Under the pieces are notes generated by a model that made no database searches, was not told the origin of the DNA, and was given only the letters and a program-made list of their open reading frames with translations. 64,000 nucleotides of DNA from Methanoregula sp. UBA64 (GTDB lineage Archaea; Halobacteriota; Methanomicrobia; Methanomicrobiales; Methanospirillaceae). The DNA lies in NCBI RefSeq assembly GCF_002502735.1, contig NZ_DAQC01000001.1, positions 613,229 through 677,228 on the forward strand. Reading direction: 5' to 3'. Position 1 is the first letter of the stretch. The number at the start of each line of letters is the position of its first letter. This document shows, piece by piece, positions 34,969 to 44,182 of the stretch. Both the position numbers and the translations under genes were made by a program.

Positions 34969-36255
34969 TCACTGGTTTTTCCGCTTTCTTAGGTAGTAAT
35001 ATCCGCCGCATCCGAGTGCGATGAGGAGAACCACAATAATCACCGGGAGCAGATCCGACGAGTGGCCGGTATCCTTTGTCATTACCGCACCGGTAAGATC
35101 GACCGGCTGTTCGGAGACGATCACGTTCCCGTCCTTATCTTTATAGGAGACCTGGAGGGGCACGCTCTTTGTTCCATTGGGTGCCGCAAATGAAAGCTCG
35201 AAGCTGCCGAAGTCGTCCGGTTTTAATGCCCCGATTACATAAGTCCGGTAGGGATCGGTCGGTTCGGCAGGGGCACCCGAGGTTACCGTCACTCCGTTTG
35301 CTGCAAGGAGTCCGGCGTTCGTGATATCACCAGTGACATGATAGATCCCAAACGTATTCTTGACCTCCACATTGCTCATGATAGGATGTGCCTGCTGCTT
35401 GTCGGCAGTAAACAAAACAGGGATGGTCATACCAACGAAATGATGGTTGTCCCCGTTATCATAGTCCACCGTCACTTCTAGCGATGTCGGCGTGTCCGGG
35501 GTTACCGAGAAGTTTACCAGCCTGCTTGAAGCTGCCGTCAGGTTCCCGAGGTACATATCGGAGGGAGTGAGCGTCACATTCGCGCCCCTGACCGTAAAGA
35601 GTACGTTTTTCACATCGTTCTTGCGCGGATTTGCAATCTGGACGGAGACGGTATCTTTCTTTCCGAGACTGAATGCATCCGGCTTCTCCTGAACGGTGAG
35701 GATGAGCGGGGCATTGTCGATCTTGACCATACTCTGGTAATTCAGGTTGTCGGCGTCCCGGAAACTCAAGGAAAATGCCGGGTAGTAAGTACCGTCGTTT
35801 GCATTGGCCACCACAGAGAAGATATATTTCCGGCTCTGGAGTGGGCCGAGGGTTGAGGAGGATTCATAGGTCCCGCTTGCAAGCTTGAAATTGGAGTCTC
35901 CAAATGCCGCATGGTTAATCCCGACAGAGGTATTGGAATCCCCGTTGGTAACGGTGTAGATTACTGTCCCGGTATCCCCGGTAAAAAACGTGCCGGGATC
36001 ATAGCTGACACCAGATATATAGACATTGCCGGCGGCCACGATAGATGCAGGACTCATCTCAGCATCGGCAGCACCGGCAAGAAGGGCAAGGCATACGAAA
36101 GCGATGCAAAAGACGGCCCGCCGGGGTAACACTCCGGTTAAGGAAGGTGATCGAAAAAACGAAGTATGGGGAGTCCCGCAGCCAGCCGGTCCGGCAGCAC
36201 GGGCTCGTTTTATGGGGGAAATTTCGGGAAATTCCATGCGACATTCTCCGGGCAT
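34969..36255 (-). CDS. Membrane-anchored envelope protein (COG1361-like) of the ABC exporter unit
   Basis: The 428-residue protein has a signal peptide (near residues 45-65) and a large extracytoplasmic part with Ig-like or CARDB-type domains: GTVIYTVTNGDSNTSVGI near 96, KKDTVSVQIANPRKND near 204, and NVEVKNTFGIYHVTGDITN near 297. It ends with one membrane helix (LPVIIVVLLIALGCGGYYYL) and a basic tail. A Met at residue 7 is an alternative start. Seven bases separate it from the ATPase gene. Such proteins accompany MacB-like exporters in methanogens and may act like MacA. Function inferred from context. Confidence 0.75.
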   Translation of the reverse strand: MPGECRMEFPEISPIKRARAAGPAGCGTPHTSFFRSPSLTGVLPRRAVFCIAFVCLALLAGAADAEMSPASIVAAGNVYISGVSYDPGTFFTGDTGTVIYTVTNGDSNTSVGINHAAFGDSNFKLASGTYESSSTLGPLQSRKYIFSVVANANDGTYYPAFSLSFRDADNLNYQSMVKIDNAPLILTVQEKPDAFSLGKKDTVSVQIANPRKNDVKNVLFTVRGANVTLTPSDMYLGNLTAASSRLVNFSVTPDTPTSLEVTVDYDNGDNHHFVGMTIPVLFTADKQQAHPIMSNVEVKNTFGIYHVTGDITNAGLLAANGVTVTSGAPAEPTDPYRTYVIGALKPDDFGSFELSFAAPNGTKSVPLQVSYKDKDGNVIVSEQPVDLTGAVMTKDTGHSSDLLPVIIVVLLIALGCGGYYYLRKRKNQ

Positions 36256-36384
36256 ATCGATGTATACCCAATAATTGCTTCACCAGTTTTCAACAGATCC
36301 TGCATTAAACATTGTGGTCAAAAAAAATAACCGGGCCCTGCCGTTTCTTAAATATCCAAAAGGCAATACCTGTACAAGCCACCC

Positions 36385-37257
36385 ATGAACGCATACGCCA
36401 ATCCAGACAATTTCCCGCACAATGCAGCCTTTTCCGTGAAAGGACTGATCCGCCACTACCCGTTGCCACCCCGCATCCCGGAATCGCATACCCGCTGGGT
36501 CTATGTCTCCGGGAACAACGTGGCCGTCAGCGGCAACAAAAATCCCGGGATTTATTCATCATTAGCCCCTGCACCGGAGTTCCTGGCGGGCACTGCAACG
36601 GAGTACCTGGGGGAGAGGGGGGATATGGCGTATTATGCAGCAGAACTTCCCCTGGGCGTTCCCCTGCCGGACGATCGTACCCTTTCCGGGGTGCGCGAAC
36701 TCTGGGGGTGTATCCCGGACGAGGATCTTGCGGTAGCGGCTTATGCCGTCAGAATGATCGATACCGCAAAAGCCAGCCGGTTCTGCGGCCGGTGCGGGAC
36801 CCTGACTGAACCGGTACTTACCGAGCGGGCTTGGCAGTGCCCGGCCTGCAGGCGTATTTATTACCCGCGGATCTCTCCTGCTATTATCGTACTGATAAAA
36901 AACGGCGACAGGGTGCTGCTTGCCCGGTCCTCCCGGTTTCCGGAGGGGATGTACAGCGTTATTGCCGGGTTTGTCGAACCCGGCGAGACGCTCGAAGAGG
37001 CACTTTGCCGCGAAGTAAAGGAAGAAGTGGGAATTGCAGTCCGGAATATCCGGTACTTTGCCAGCGAACCCTGGCCATTTCCGGATTCTCTTATGATAGG
37101 GTTTACTGCGGATTATGCCGGCGGGGAGATCAGGATAGACAACAACGAGATCGCGGCTGCGGACTGGTTTAGCCGGGACAATCTCCCGCAATTGCCGGCA
37201 AAGATGAGTATTTCACGGGCCCTTATAGACCAGTGGATACACGGCAGATCCCCTTAA
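36385..37257 (+). CDS. nudC: NADH pyrophosphatase (NudC)
   Basis: The 290-residue protein has the NudC layout. An N-terminal domain is followed by a zinc ribbon with Cys134, Cys137, Cys152 and Cys155, then the Nudix domain with the box GFVEPGETLEEALCREVKEE starting at 195, and the NudC marker SEPWPFPDSLM at 227-237. It hydrolyses NAD(H) to NMN and AMP and can remove NAD caps from RNA in bacteria. The gene is divergent from the ABC exporter unit and stands alone. Confidence 0.9.
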   Translation: MNAYANPDNFPHNAAFSVKGLIRHYPLPPRIPESHTRWVYVSGNNVAVSGNKNPGIYSSLAPAPEFLAGTATEYLGERGDMAYYAAELPLGVPLPDDRTLSGVRELWGCIPDEDLAVAAYAVRMIDTAKASRFCGRCGTLTEPVLTERAWQCPACRRIYYPRISPAIIVLIKNGDRVLLARSSRFPEGMYSVIAGFVEPGETLEEALCREVKEEVGIAVRNIRYFASEPWPFPDSLMIGFTADYAGGEIRIDNNEIAAADWFSRDNLPQLPAKMSISRALIDQWIHGRSP

Positions 37258-37365
37258 TTGCATGCGATAGTTCTGCCAGAGTTCAGGTACGTGACGGATT
37301 TTTTTGGTAATTCACGTTTGCCGGGTAAAAATAAAAGAGAAACGATAAAATGGGGCCCCAAAAAA

Positions 37366-37455
37366 TTATTTCTTCTTGGGGGCTACCTTCTTTACGGCGG
37401 GTTTCTTTGCTGGGGCCTTCTTTGCGGCCGGTTTCTTTGCTGCAACCATCTTCAT
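37366..37455 (-). CDS. Lys/Ala/Pro-rich miniprotein (histone H1-tail-like)
   Basis: A frame of 27 to 29 codons with strong signals. GGAGGTG lies upstream; with the second ATG (37449) the spacing is about eight bases, with the first (37455) about three. The peptide begins MVAAKKPAAKKAPAK and continues with AKK/VKK and Pro spacers to the end, where it is KKK. It is nearly all Lys, Ala, Pro and Val, with no acidic residue. This is the composition of histone H1 tails and bacterial nucleoid proteins, so DNA or RNA binding is likely. The tail of the ilvE product (55898) uses the same repeats. Too short to be found by common gene callers. Confidence 0.65.
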   Translation of the reverse strand: MKMVAAKKPAAKKAPAKKPAVKKVAPKKK

Positions 37456-37718
37456 CACACCTCCCACCGGAAAGGGTTATAATTTTGATTATTCTATCAT
37501 TAGATAAATATTTTGGTCGAAATGGATATTTGGCGCATAGAATCGCTATAAACAGCAGGTTTGTCCAGCGGAAAACCAGAGGCTCCGGAATAGGGGGCTG
37601 TTTTGAGCCAATCTGGAGCGAAATGCGCAATCATGTAATTCTTGCCCGGATTTGGAAAAAACGTCATAATTATGCTGCATTATAGCTGTCGCCACCGGAC
37701 AAAAAGGAGGTATACAAA

Positions 37719-37823
37719 ATGCATCATGCAGAGGATCCTAAGCCCAGATGGGAGTCGCGCATACCGGTTTTTCGACGACAACAAGAATTTCTTTGGAATA
37801 ATCTTGCGGGTTGTCACCCATGA
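37719..37823 (+). CDS. 34-residue ORF behind a perfect Shine-Dalgarno site
   Basis: AAGGAGGT ends seven bases before the ATG, the strongest such signal in the window. The peptide is hydrophilic, starts MHHAEDPKPRWESR and has several Arg, Gln and Phe; it ends eight bases before the end of the convergent DUF2115 gene. I do not recognise it. The 260 bases upstream to the lysine-rich miniprotein hold no other gene. It may be a real small protein or the start of a decayed one. Confidence 0.45.
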   Translation: MHHAEDPKPRWESRIPVFRRQQEFLWNNLAGCHP

Positions 37824-37830
37824 TATCCGG

Positions 37831-38505
37831 TTACCCGTTGAAGTTGTGATACCGGTAGCAGTTATCGATGAACTCCTGTTTCTTGTGTTCGCTCCCGTCC
37901 ACCGGGGGATGCAGGTACCCGACCTCCGGAGTCTGGAGCGCCGGGCAGAACGGGCAGAGGGCGGCATCCACGTCCCCGGCCTTCTCCCGGACCGGGCAGT
38001 AATAAACGCCGTCAATCTCCTGGACCCGGTCGCCGCCGGGGAAGCGCATCCCGACCGGGTGGCCCGGCTCCTGCCGGACGATCATGGCAAAGCCCGCAAG
38101 TAAGAATTTCAGGAACCGGAGCCGGAGGTCGCCCGGGCCCGGCCGGCACTGCGCTGCCACCATCTCCCAGTAGGCCTGCTCGTGTTCCATCACCGGTGCT
38201 GTGAGCGTGCGGAAACTTCCCTGCTGCTCCATGAGCCGGATCGTCTGGTAGGTTCCGAGCAGATGGGCGGTGATCGCTTCTTCGAGCTCTTTACGATATT
38301 CCGGGGCAAGGTCCCGCACCGATCTCCCGAAGTTCTGCTCCATCTGTCGGATGTCACTGGGGGTGTACTGCAGTACGATTTTTGCAAGCGCAGCCCCCAG
38401 TTCGCCCCGGGTCTTCTGGGATTTCAGGGTCGAGCAGTCTGCCTGTATCACTGCCGCAATCTCGCCCGGCGTTCCCGGGTTTTTGGTAAAGATATTCCAG
38501 CCCAT
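37831..38505 (-). CDS. DUF2115 (UPF0305) protein
   Basis: The 224-residue protein looks like the methanogen family DUF2115. It is mostly helical, with many charged residues (YTPSDIRQMEQNFGRSVRD, EYRKELEEAITAHLLGTY). A conserved C-terminal Cys-containing part follows: GDRVQEIDGVYYCPVREKAGDVDAALCPFCPA near 160-190. The cysteines could bind metal. Function is unknown. It is divergent from the leuA operon, with about 140 bases between. Confidence 0.7.
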   Translation of the reverse strand: MGWNIFTKNPGTPGEIAAVIQADCSTLKSQKTRGELGAALAKIVLQYTPSDIRQMEQNFGRSVRDLAPEYRKELEEAITAHLLGTYQTIRLMEQQGSFRTLTAPVMEHEQAYWEMVAAQCRPGPGDLRLRFLKFLLAGFAMIVRQEPGHPVGMRFPGGDRVQEIDGVYYCPVREKAGDVDAALCPFCPALQTPEVGYLHPPVDGSEHKKQEFIDNCYRYHNFNG

Positions 38506-38597
38506 GTTTTGCCTGCACCGGCCCGCTTTTTTCTTTCCGGGAATATACCTGCTCGAAGATGTAAAATATTCCGGTACAGGACTTACCTTATCCTAAC

Positions 38598-38648
38598 GTT
38601 TTTATATTCTCCATCCTTACTCATGTAGCATGGTGTCTACTACCATGA
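38598..38648 (+). promoter_or_regulatory. leuA operon promoter and leader
   Basis: A TTTTTATATTC element at about 38600-38608 fits an archaeal TATA box; a start of transcription near 38630 is then expected, leaving a leader of about 20 bases. An ATG at 38630 opens an out-of-frame 18-codon ORF that ends inside the leuA gene. It could be a regulatory overlap or chance. Confidence 0.4.
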
Positions 38649-40139
38649 GTGAGTGTTTTATTAGCCAGCAAACTGCGCTTTTTTGATACCACGTTACGGG
38701 ACGGGGAACAGACCCCGGGTGTATCGTTAAACCCGAATGAAAAGTTAGAGATTGCAACCAGGCTTGCAGCCATAGGTGTCGATGTTGTCGAAGCCGGCTC
38801 GGCTGCGGCATCGACCGGCGAACAGGACGCGATCCGGCTTATCTCAAATGCCGGCCTGCCGGTAGAGACCTGCACCTTTGTACGGGCGGTCAAGTCCGAT
38901 ATCGACTATGCGGCCGATAACGGTGCGGACTCCGTCCACCTCGTGATCCCGGTCAGCGACCTCCATATCGAAAAGAAGATGCGCAAGACCCGGGAGCAGG
39001 TCCAGGAGATGGCCTGGTCGTCGGTAGAGTATGCAAAGAGCCGGGGGCTCATTGTCGAGCTCTCGGGGGAAGACGCATCACGGGCCGACCAGGCCTTTCT
39101 TGCCGAAGTGTATGCCGGCGGGGTGGAACGCGGGGCCGACCGGCTCTGCTTCTGCGACACGGTAGGCGTGCTCACGCCCGAGAAGTGTGCGGCATATATC
39201 CCGCCGCTCGCGAAGATCGCCCCGCTCTCCATCCACTGCCACGACGATCTCGGCTTTGCGCTCGCAAACACGGTCGCGGCCATAAAGGCCGGTGCCTCCT
39301 GCGCCCATGTCACGGTGAACGGCCTTGGCGAGCGGGCGGGAAACACCCCGTTTGAGGAGCTTGTGATGGCGTTAGAAGTACTCTACGGGTACGACACGGG
39401 GATCAAAAAGGAGGGGATCTATTCCCTCTCGACCCTTGTCTCGCGCCTCACCGGCATCCCTTTACCGGTCAACAAGGCCGTTGTGGGGGAGATGGCATTC
39501 ACCCACGAGAGCGGGATCCACGCCCACGGAGTGATCCGGGAACCGGCAACGTACGAGTCCATCCGGCCCGAGCAGATCGGGAGGAAACGGCGGATCGTGC
39601 TCGGGAAGCACTCCGGTTCTGCCTCGGTCGAGGCGGCGCTCCACGAGATGAAGTACGCCCCGAACGAGCAGCAGCTCAAGGCGATCGTATCAAGGATCAA
39701 GGATCTCGGGGACTCCGGGAAACGGGTGAGCGACGCCGACCTCATGGCAGTAGCCGATGCTGTCATGGCCATGGAGTGCAAGCCGGTGATCCGGCTCAAG
39801 CAGTTCACGGTCGTATCTGGGAACAGCATGATCCCGACCGCCTCGGTCACGCTCGAAGTCCGGGGTAAGGAAACAACCGGTGCAGCTACCGGGGACGGCC
39901 CGGTCGACGCCGCCATGCAGGTGCTTGCAAGATCGGTTGCCGATGCCGCAAACATACGGCTCGAAGAGTACCATGTCGATGCAATCAGCGGCGGCACGGA
40001 CGCGCTTGTCGAAGTGACCGTAAGATTAAGTAAAGACGGGAAGATAATTACTTCACGCGGCGCCAGAACGGATATCATTATGGCGAGCGTTGAAGCCATG
40101 ATAGCCGGTATGAACCGGCTTTTAGAGGACAGACCATGA
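38649..40139 (+). CDS. leuA: 2-Isopropylmalate synthase family protein (LeuA/CimA)
   Basis: The 496-residue protein belongs to the alpha-isopropylmalate/citramalate synthase family. The N-terminal TIM barrel has FFDTTLRDGEQTPGVSL near residue 12, SIHCHDDLGFALANT near 195 and HESGIHAHG near 288. The C-terminal third (about 370-496) is the regulatory dimer domain that binds the end product. The reaction joins acetyl-CoA to a 2-oxo acid (oxoisovalerate for leucine, pyruvate for citramalate); sequence alone does not settle which. The GTG at 38649 places the first beta strand correctly. The stop overlaps ilvB in ATGA, so it heads a branched-chain amino acid operon. Confidence 0.88.
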   Translation: MSVLLASKLRFFDTTLRDGEQTPGVSLNPNEKLEIATRLAAIGVDVVEAGSAAASTGEQDAIRLISNAGLPVETCTFVRAVKSDIDYAADNGADSVHLVIPVSDLHIEKKMRKTREQVQEMAWSSVEYAKSRGLIVELSGEDASRADQAFLAEVYAGGVERGADRLCFCDTVGVLTPEKCAAYIPPLAKIAPLSIHCHDDLGFALANTVAAIKAGASCAHVTVNGLGERAGNTPFEELVMALEVLYGYDTGIKKEGIYSLSTLVSRLTGIPLPVNKAVVGEMAFTHESGIHAHGVIREPATYESIRPEQIGRKRRIVLGKHSGSASVEAALHEMKYAPNEQQLKAIVSRIKDLGDSGKRVSDADLMAVADAVMAMECKPVIRLKQFTVVSGNSMIPTASVTLEVRGKETTGAATGDGPVDAAMQVLARSVADAANIRLEEYHVDAISGGTDALVEVTVRLSKDGKIITSRGARTDIIMASVEAMIAGMNRLLEDRP

Positions 40140-41815
40140 AAACCGGGGCAAAACTCCTCATCGAATCACTGCAGCGCGAGGGTGTCGATACCATATTCGG
40201 CTACCCTGGCGGCTCGGTGCTGCCGATCTATGATGAACTCTACGATTCACCATTGCGGCATATCCTGGTACGGCACGAGCAGGCAGCTGCACATGCCGCA
40301 GACGGGTATGCCCGCGCGAGCGGCCGGGTAGGAGTATGCCTTGCGACCTCGGGGCCGGGTGCCTGTAACCTGGTCACCGGGATCGCCACGGCCTACATGG
40401 ACTCGGTCCCGATCGTTGCCCTTACCGGGCAGGTCCCGACCACGATGCTCGGGAACGACGCCTTCCAGGAGTCGGATATCCAGGGCATCACGATGCCGGT
40501 AACAAAGCACAACTATCTCGTGAAGGATACAACAGATATCCCCCGCGTGGTAAAAGAGGCGTTCTATATCGCCGGCACGGGACGGCAGGGACCGGTGCTC
40601 ATCGATCTTCCAAAGGATGTCAACACCCGTTCGGTCAAGGAACCGGTTGTGCCGGAAAAAGTGGTGCTCCGGGGCTACAACCCGACCTACAAGGGAAACA
40701 AGCGCCAGGTCGACAAGGCGCTTGCGCTGATCGCCGAGGCCGAACGCCCGCTCATCTACGCGGGCGGCGGGGTGATCTCGGCAAATGCATCGCCGGAGCT
40801 TATCGGGTTTGCCACGAAACTGGGCATCCCGGTCACGACCACCCTCATGGGTATCGGCTGCATTCCCTGCGACCACCCCCTAAATCTCGGGATGCTCGGC
40901 ATGCACGGCACCGAGTACGCGAACTTCGCGGTCACCGAGTGCGATCTCTTGATCGCAATAGGGGCCCGGTTCGATGACCGGGTCACGGGGAACATCAGCA
41001 CCTTTGCGCCGCATGCAAAGGTGATCCACATCGATATCGACCCGGCCGAGATCGGGAAGAACAAGCGCGTGGACGTTCCAATAGTCGGTGACGTAAAGTC
41101 CGTCCTCGCCGACATGCTTTCAAGCCTCAAAAAGGCCGGGGCCTGCGAGGCATGGAACAAGAAGATCAGGTACTGGAAACAGCACCATCCGCTCCGTGCA
41201 GCAAAGGAAGACGGGTGCCTCCACCCTCAGTATGTCCTCGCAAAGATGAGCGAGATCCTCAAAGGCGATGCGGTGATCGTCTCCGAAGTGGGCCAGAACC
41301 AGATGTGGACCGCCCAGCACTTCTGCTTCCGCCATCCCCGGACCTGGATCACCTCGGGCGGCCTTGGCACGATGGGCTATGGTTTCCCGGCAGCGATCGG
41401 GGCGCACTTTGCCCGGCCCGATCTCCCGGTCTTCGATGTGGCCGGCGACGGGAGCATCCAGATGAACATCCAGGAGATGGGCACCGTTGCGCAGTACAAT
41501 ATCCCGGTAAAGATCGCGATCTTAAACAACCAGTACCTCGGCATGGTGCGCCAGTGGCAGGAGCTCTTCTACGACCGGCGCTACTCCTACACCGAGCTCC
41601 CGCCGGTGGAGTTCGTGAAGATCGCGCAGGCGTACGGTATCGAAGGGATAAAAGTAGAGTCCTGCGAGGAGGTCGGGCCGGCAATCAAAGCCTCGCTCGA
41701 ACACGACGGGCCGTTCGTGCTCGACTTCAGGATCGAGCGCGAGGAGAACGTGTTTCCCATGGTGCCGGCCGGGGCTGCCATCAGCGAGATGATCGGGGGG
41801 CATCCGCGATCATGA
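40136..41815 (+). CDS. ilvB: Acetolactate synthase, large (catalytic) subunit
   Basis: The 559-residue protein makes acetolactate or acetohydroxybutyrate for valine, leucine and isoleucine. The thiamin-activating Glu lies in ILVRHEQAAAHAADGYARAS near residue 47. The FAD-binding middle domain and the cofactor motif GDGSIQMNIQEM to NNQYLGMVRQW (435-470) are complete. Length is normal. The start overlaps leuA and the stop overlaps ilvN, both in ATGA, so the three genes are tightly coupled. Confidence 0.95.
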   Translation: MKTGAKLLIESLQREGVDTIFGYPGGSVLPIYDELYDSPLRHILVRHEQAAAHAADGYARASGRVGVCLATSGPGACNLVTGIATAYMDSVPIVALTGQVPTTMLGNDAFQESDIQGITMPVTKHNYLVKDTTDIPRVVKEAFYIAGTGRQGPVLIDLPKDVNTRSVKEPVVPEKVVLRGYNPTYKGNKRQVDKALALIAEAERPLIYAGGGVISANASPELIGFATKLGIPVTTTLMGIGCIPCDHPLNLGMLGMHGTEYANFAVTECDLLIAIGARFDDRVTGNISTFAPHAKVIHIDIDPAEIGKNKRVDVPIVGDVKSVLADMLSSLKKAGACEAWNKKIRYWKQHHPLRAAKEDGCLHPQYVLAKMSEILKGDAVIVSEVGQNQMWTAQHFCFRHPRTWITSGGLGTMGYGFPAAIGAHFARPDLPVFDVAGDGSIQMNIQEMGTVAQYNIPVKIAILNNQYLGMVRQWQELFYDRRYSYTELPPVEFVKIAQAYGIEGIKVESCEEVGPAIKASLEHDGPFVLDFRIEREENVFPMVPAGAAISEMIGGHPRS

Positions 41816-42318
41816 AGCCGCACACGCTTTCCGTGCTTGTAGAGAACAAGGCTGGTGTCCTCTCACGGGTCACCGGCCTCTTCTCCCGGCGCGGGTTTAA
41901 CATCGACAGCCTTGCGGTCGGTCCCTGTGAGGAGCCGGACATGAGCCGGATCACGATCGTTGCCATTGGCGACGATGCACAGATCGAGCAGATCATGAAG
42001 CAGCTCAACAAGCTCATCGATGTGATCAAGGTCTCGGACATCACCGAGAACGAGCGGGTCGAGCGCGAACTCGTGATGTTCAAGGTGACCGCCGACCAGG
42101 GCGAGACCCGGGCGGAGATCATGCAGATAGCAACGATCTTCCGGGCCCAGATCGTGGACGTGGGTGCAAAGTCGGTCATCCTCCAGGTTGTCGGGGACTC
42201 GGACAAGATCGATGCCATGGAGAAGCTGCTCCGCCAGTTCGGAATAAAAGAGCTGATCCGGACCGGGAGGATCGCGATTCTCCGCGGCACAAAGACCGTG
42301 GCAAGCAGCAAGGAATAA
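41812..42318 (+). CDS. ilvN: Acetolactate synthase, small (regulatory) subunit
   Basis: The 168-residue protein has an N-terminal ACT domain (HTLSVLVENKAGVLSRVTGL, then FSRRGFNIDSLAVG) that binds valine, and the C-terminal domain that activates the catalytic subunit (ERELVMFKVTAD near 82). The ATG at 41812 overlaps the ilvB stop; the open frame upstream of it runs inside ilvB and is not used. Six T after the stop (42322-42327) may end the operon transcript. Confidence 0.95.
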   Translation: MKPHTLSVLVENKAGVLSRVTGLFSRRGFNIDSLAVGPCEEPDMSRITIVAIGDDAQIEQIMKQLNKLIDVIKVSDITENERVERELVMFKVTADQGETRAEIMQIATIFRAQIVDVGAKSVILQVVGDSDKIDAMEKLLRQFGIKELIRTGRIAILRGTKTVASSKE

Positions 42319-42408
42319 CTCTTTTTTACCTCGCTTTCATTTCAGATCCCGACGCGGATCTCCAGACCGTCAGCCAATCGTAAAATAAAAAAGAAAAGTT
42401 CTGCGGGT

Positions 42409-42990
42409 TTATGCAGCTGCAGGCTTTGCCTTCTGTGCCACAAACGACGTGATGATTGCAGCAAGCCCGAGAACGATAGCAAAGATACCGGCAACGAACG
42501 GAAGGAGGGCTGCCGAGATCAGGGGGAAGACCAGAAGCAGGATCCCGAAGATGAAACTGAGGATCCCAAGAACCCCGTTTGCTGCATCTTTTGCGGTAAA
42601 TGCCTGGTACAGGTGTACTGCTCCCGTGACACAGGCCCAGAACCCTACAAAGATGACCAGGAACGAGAGCAAAAAGAACGTGCTGTAGAGCGGGTACGCG
42701 AGGATAACGATACCTGCAATTATGCTTAAGACTGCAAGCAGGATCTTCCAGCCCATGTTTGTTTTGTCTACCGCGAGACTCACCAAGGAAAAGATACCGC
42801 CGACCAGCCAGTACGCGCCAAGGAACGTGATGAATACCAGGGTGGTAATTCCCGGGGATACCAGGAACATGATCCCGATAAGCAGGGCAAGGAGCCCCCA
42901 GATGAGAATGACCCACCAGGGATAGAGCCCGGCCATGTTAAAGCCACATACACTTCCACACGGTTCAGAAGGAGCAGTTGTTTCAGCCAT
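42409..42990 (-). CDS. HdeD/DUF308 family membrane protein
   Basis: The 193-residue protein has six helices in three pairs, the layout of the HdeD/DUF308 family: WWVILIWGLLALLIGIMFLV near 26, then repeats ending in LVFPLISAALLPFVAGIF near 155. N-terminal cysteines (PCGSVCGF) precede the first helix. Bacterial HdeD is linked to acid stress; the archaeal role is unknown. Confidence 0.8.
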   Translation of the reverse strand: MAETTAPSEPCGSVCGFNMAGLYPWWVILIWGLLALLIGIMFLVSPGITTLVFITFLGAYWLVGGIFSLVSLAVDKTNMGWKILLAVLSIIAGIVILAYPLYSTFFLLSFLVIFVGFWACVTGAVHLYQAFTAKDAANGVLGILSFIFGILLLVFPLISAALLPFVAGIFAIVLGLAAIITSFVAQKAKPAAA

Positions 42991-43095
42991 ACCATACCTC
43001 TTGAAGTATATCTGAACTCTGATGCGGGGATATTTTAACGCTTGCTTTTTTGGTGAGGTCCCGGGTTACCTTTAAGCCCCGGGTATCGCGATCGA

Positions 43096-44046
43096 TCAAC
43101 TGACGGAAAGGCCCAGGACCGTCCTGATGGCTTTCTGGGTATCTTCGGGCGTTCCCGTGGTATTGACCAGATAACACGGGAGCCGGTCGAGCAGGTCGTG
43201 TATGTGCCGCTTCCTTATGGTCTCCTTTCGTGCATCTTTTACCAGGAGATGCGGGTTAAAGTAACCGTTTTGTGTAAACAGGGAGAAGGCCTCGTCTTTG
43301 TCCAGCGGCCGGACGATCCGGGTATCGGCAGGATCGCGCTTGAGGACAATAATTGCCGCAAGCGTAGTGAGCGGGAGCATCCGGCCCTTCCCGATTACCC
43401 ACCGGATATCGGCAACAGCCCGCCCGTCGGCATCGTACTCTTCTGCGGCAACAAGTCCTGCGTATTCCTTCCAGACCGCCGAGAGATCCTGCCGAATATA
43501 GAAGTTCTTCTCCGAACCATAGGCAAGGATCTCGGGACCGAAGACCCGGGTAAAGAACCAGTCGTCCGAGATGATCCGTGCCCGGGGATCGCGGAGCATG
43601 CCGTAGGTCTGGGTTGTTTTTCCCGCACCCGATGTCCCTACCACGCAGATCCCCCTGCCGCCGATATCCACACAGGCGCCGTGGACCGAACCGATCCCGT
43701 GTTCGTCTTCGAGAATGTCGCCGCAGAGGCCAAGCGCAATCGATTTGACCCAGCCGTAATACGAGACATTGAAGAGGAAGACGGTCTTTGTGTACGGGTC
43801 GAAGAGCACGGTATTTTCCGGGAAGGTTTCATGTGAGAAGACATAGAGCCGGCCGTGCGACCGGATGTCCGGGGTTATGGCGGAAAAGTTCTCCTGCCAG
43901 GTCTCGCAAAGGGTATGATTGTCCGTGAGCAGTTTGATGCAGCAGCCGAAAATACCGGACTTAATTTCATAGCGGATCCGCGGTGCGCAGCCGGTGGCCA
44001 GTTCCTCTTTTTTCTCCGGTGAGATCAGGGTAACGGTATAGGGCAT
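43096..44046 (-). CDS. HPr kinase-like P-loop protein
   Basis: The 316-residue protein resembles the C-terminal domain of HPr kinase/phosphorylase and the related archaeal P-loop family. The P-loop is GTSGAGKT at 137-144, preceded by VHGACVDIGGRGICVVG, as in HprK. Further motifs are RARIISDDWFFTRV near 155 and VADIRWVIGKGRMLPLTTLA near 205. There is no classical PTS in this window, so the substrate is probably not HPr. The ATG at 44046 is used because residues upstream are not conserved-looking. It is divergent from a secreted protein gene. Confidence 0.75.
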   Translation of the reverse strand: MPYTVTLISPEKKEELATGCAPRIRYEIKSGIFGCCIKLLTDNHTLCETWQENFSAITPDIRSHGRLYVFSHETFPENTVLFDPYTKTVFLFNVSYYGWVKSIALGLCGDILEDEHGIGSVHGACVDIGGRGICVVGTSGAGKTTQTYGMLRDPRARIISDDWFFTRVFGPEILAYGSEKNFYIRQDLSAVWKEYAGLVAAEEYDADGRAVADIRWVIGKGRMLPLTTLAAIIVLKRDPADTRIVRPLDKDEAFSLFTQNGYFNPHLLVKDARKETIRKRHIHDLLDRLPCYLVNTTGTPEDTQKAIRTVLGLSVS

Positions 44047-44182
44047 GGCAGCACTCTGGTAAATACTGGTATCAGATACACTTTTCCGGCCCGGGACAGG
44101 AAGGTTTCGGTTCTTTACTAAAAAGTAACCGGACGGACTATTAAAAAGCCCTTTTACGCGAAGAACGCCCACACGTATTTCC

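Noticed and set aside
41152..41811. N-terminal extension of ilvN inside ilvB
   Set aside because: This part is out of frame within ilvB, low in protein-like features, and ilvN has a normal start with ATGA overlap at 41812.
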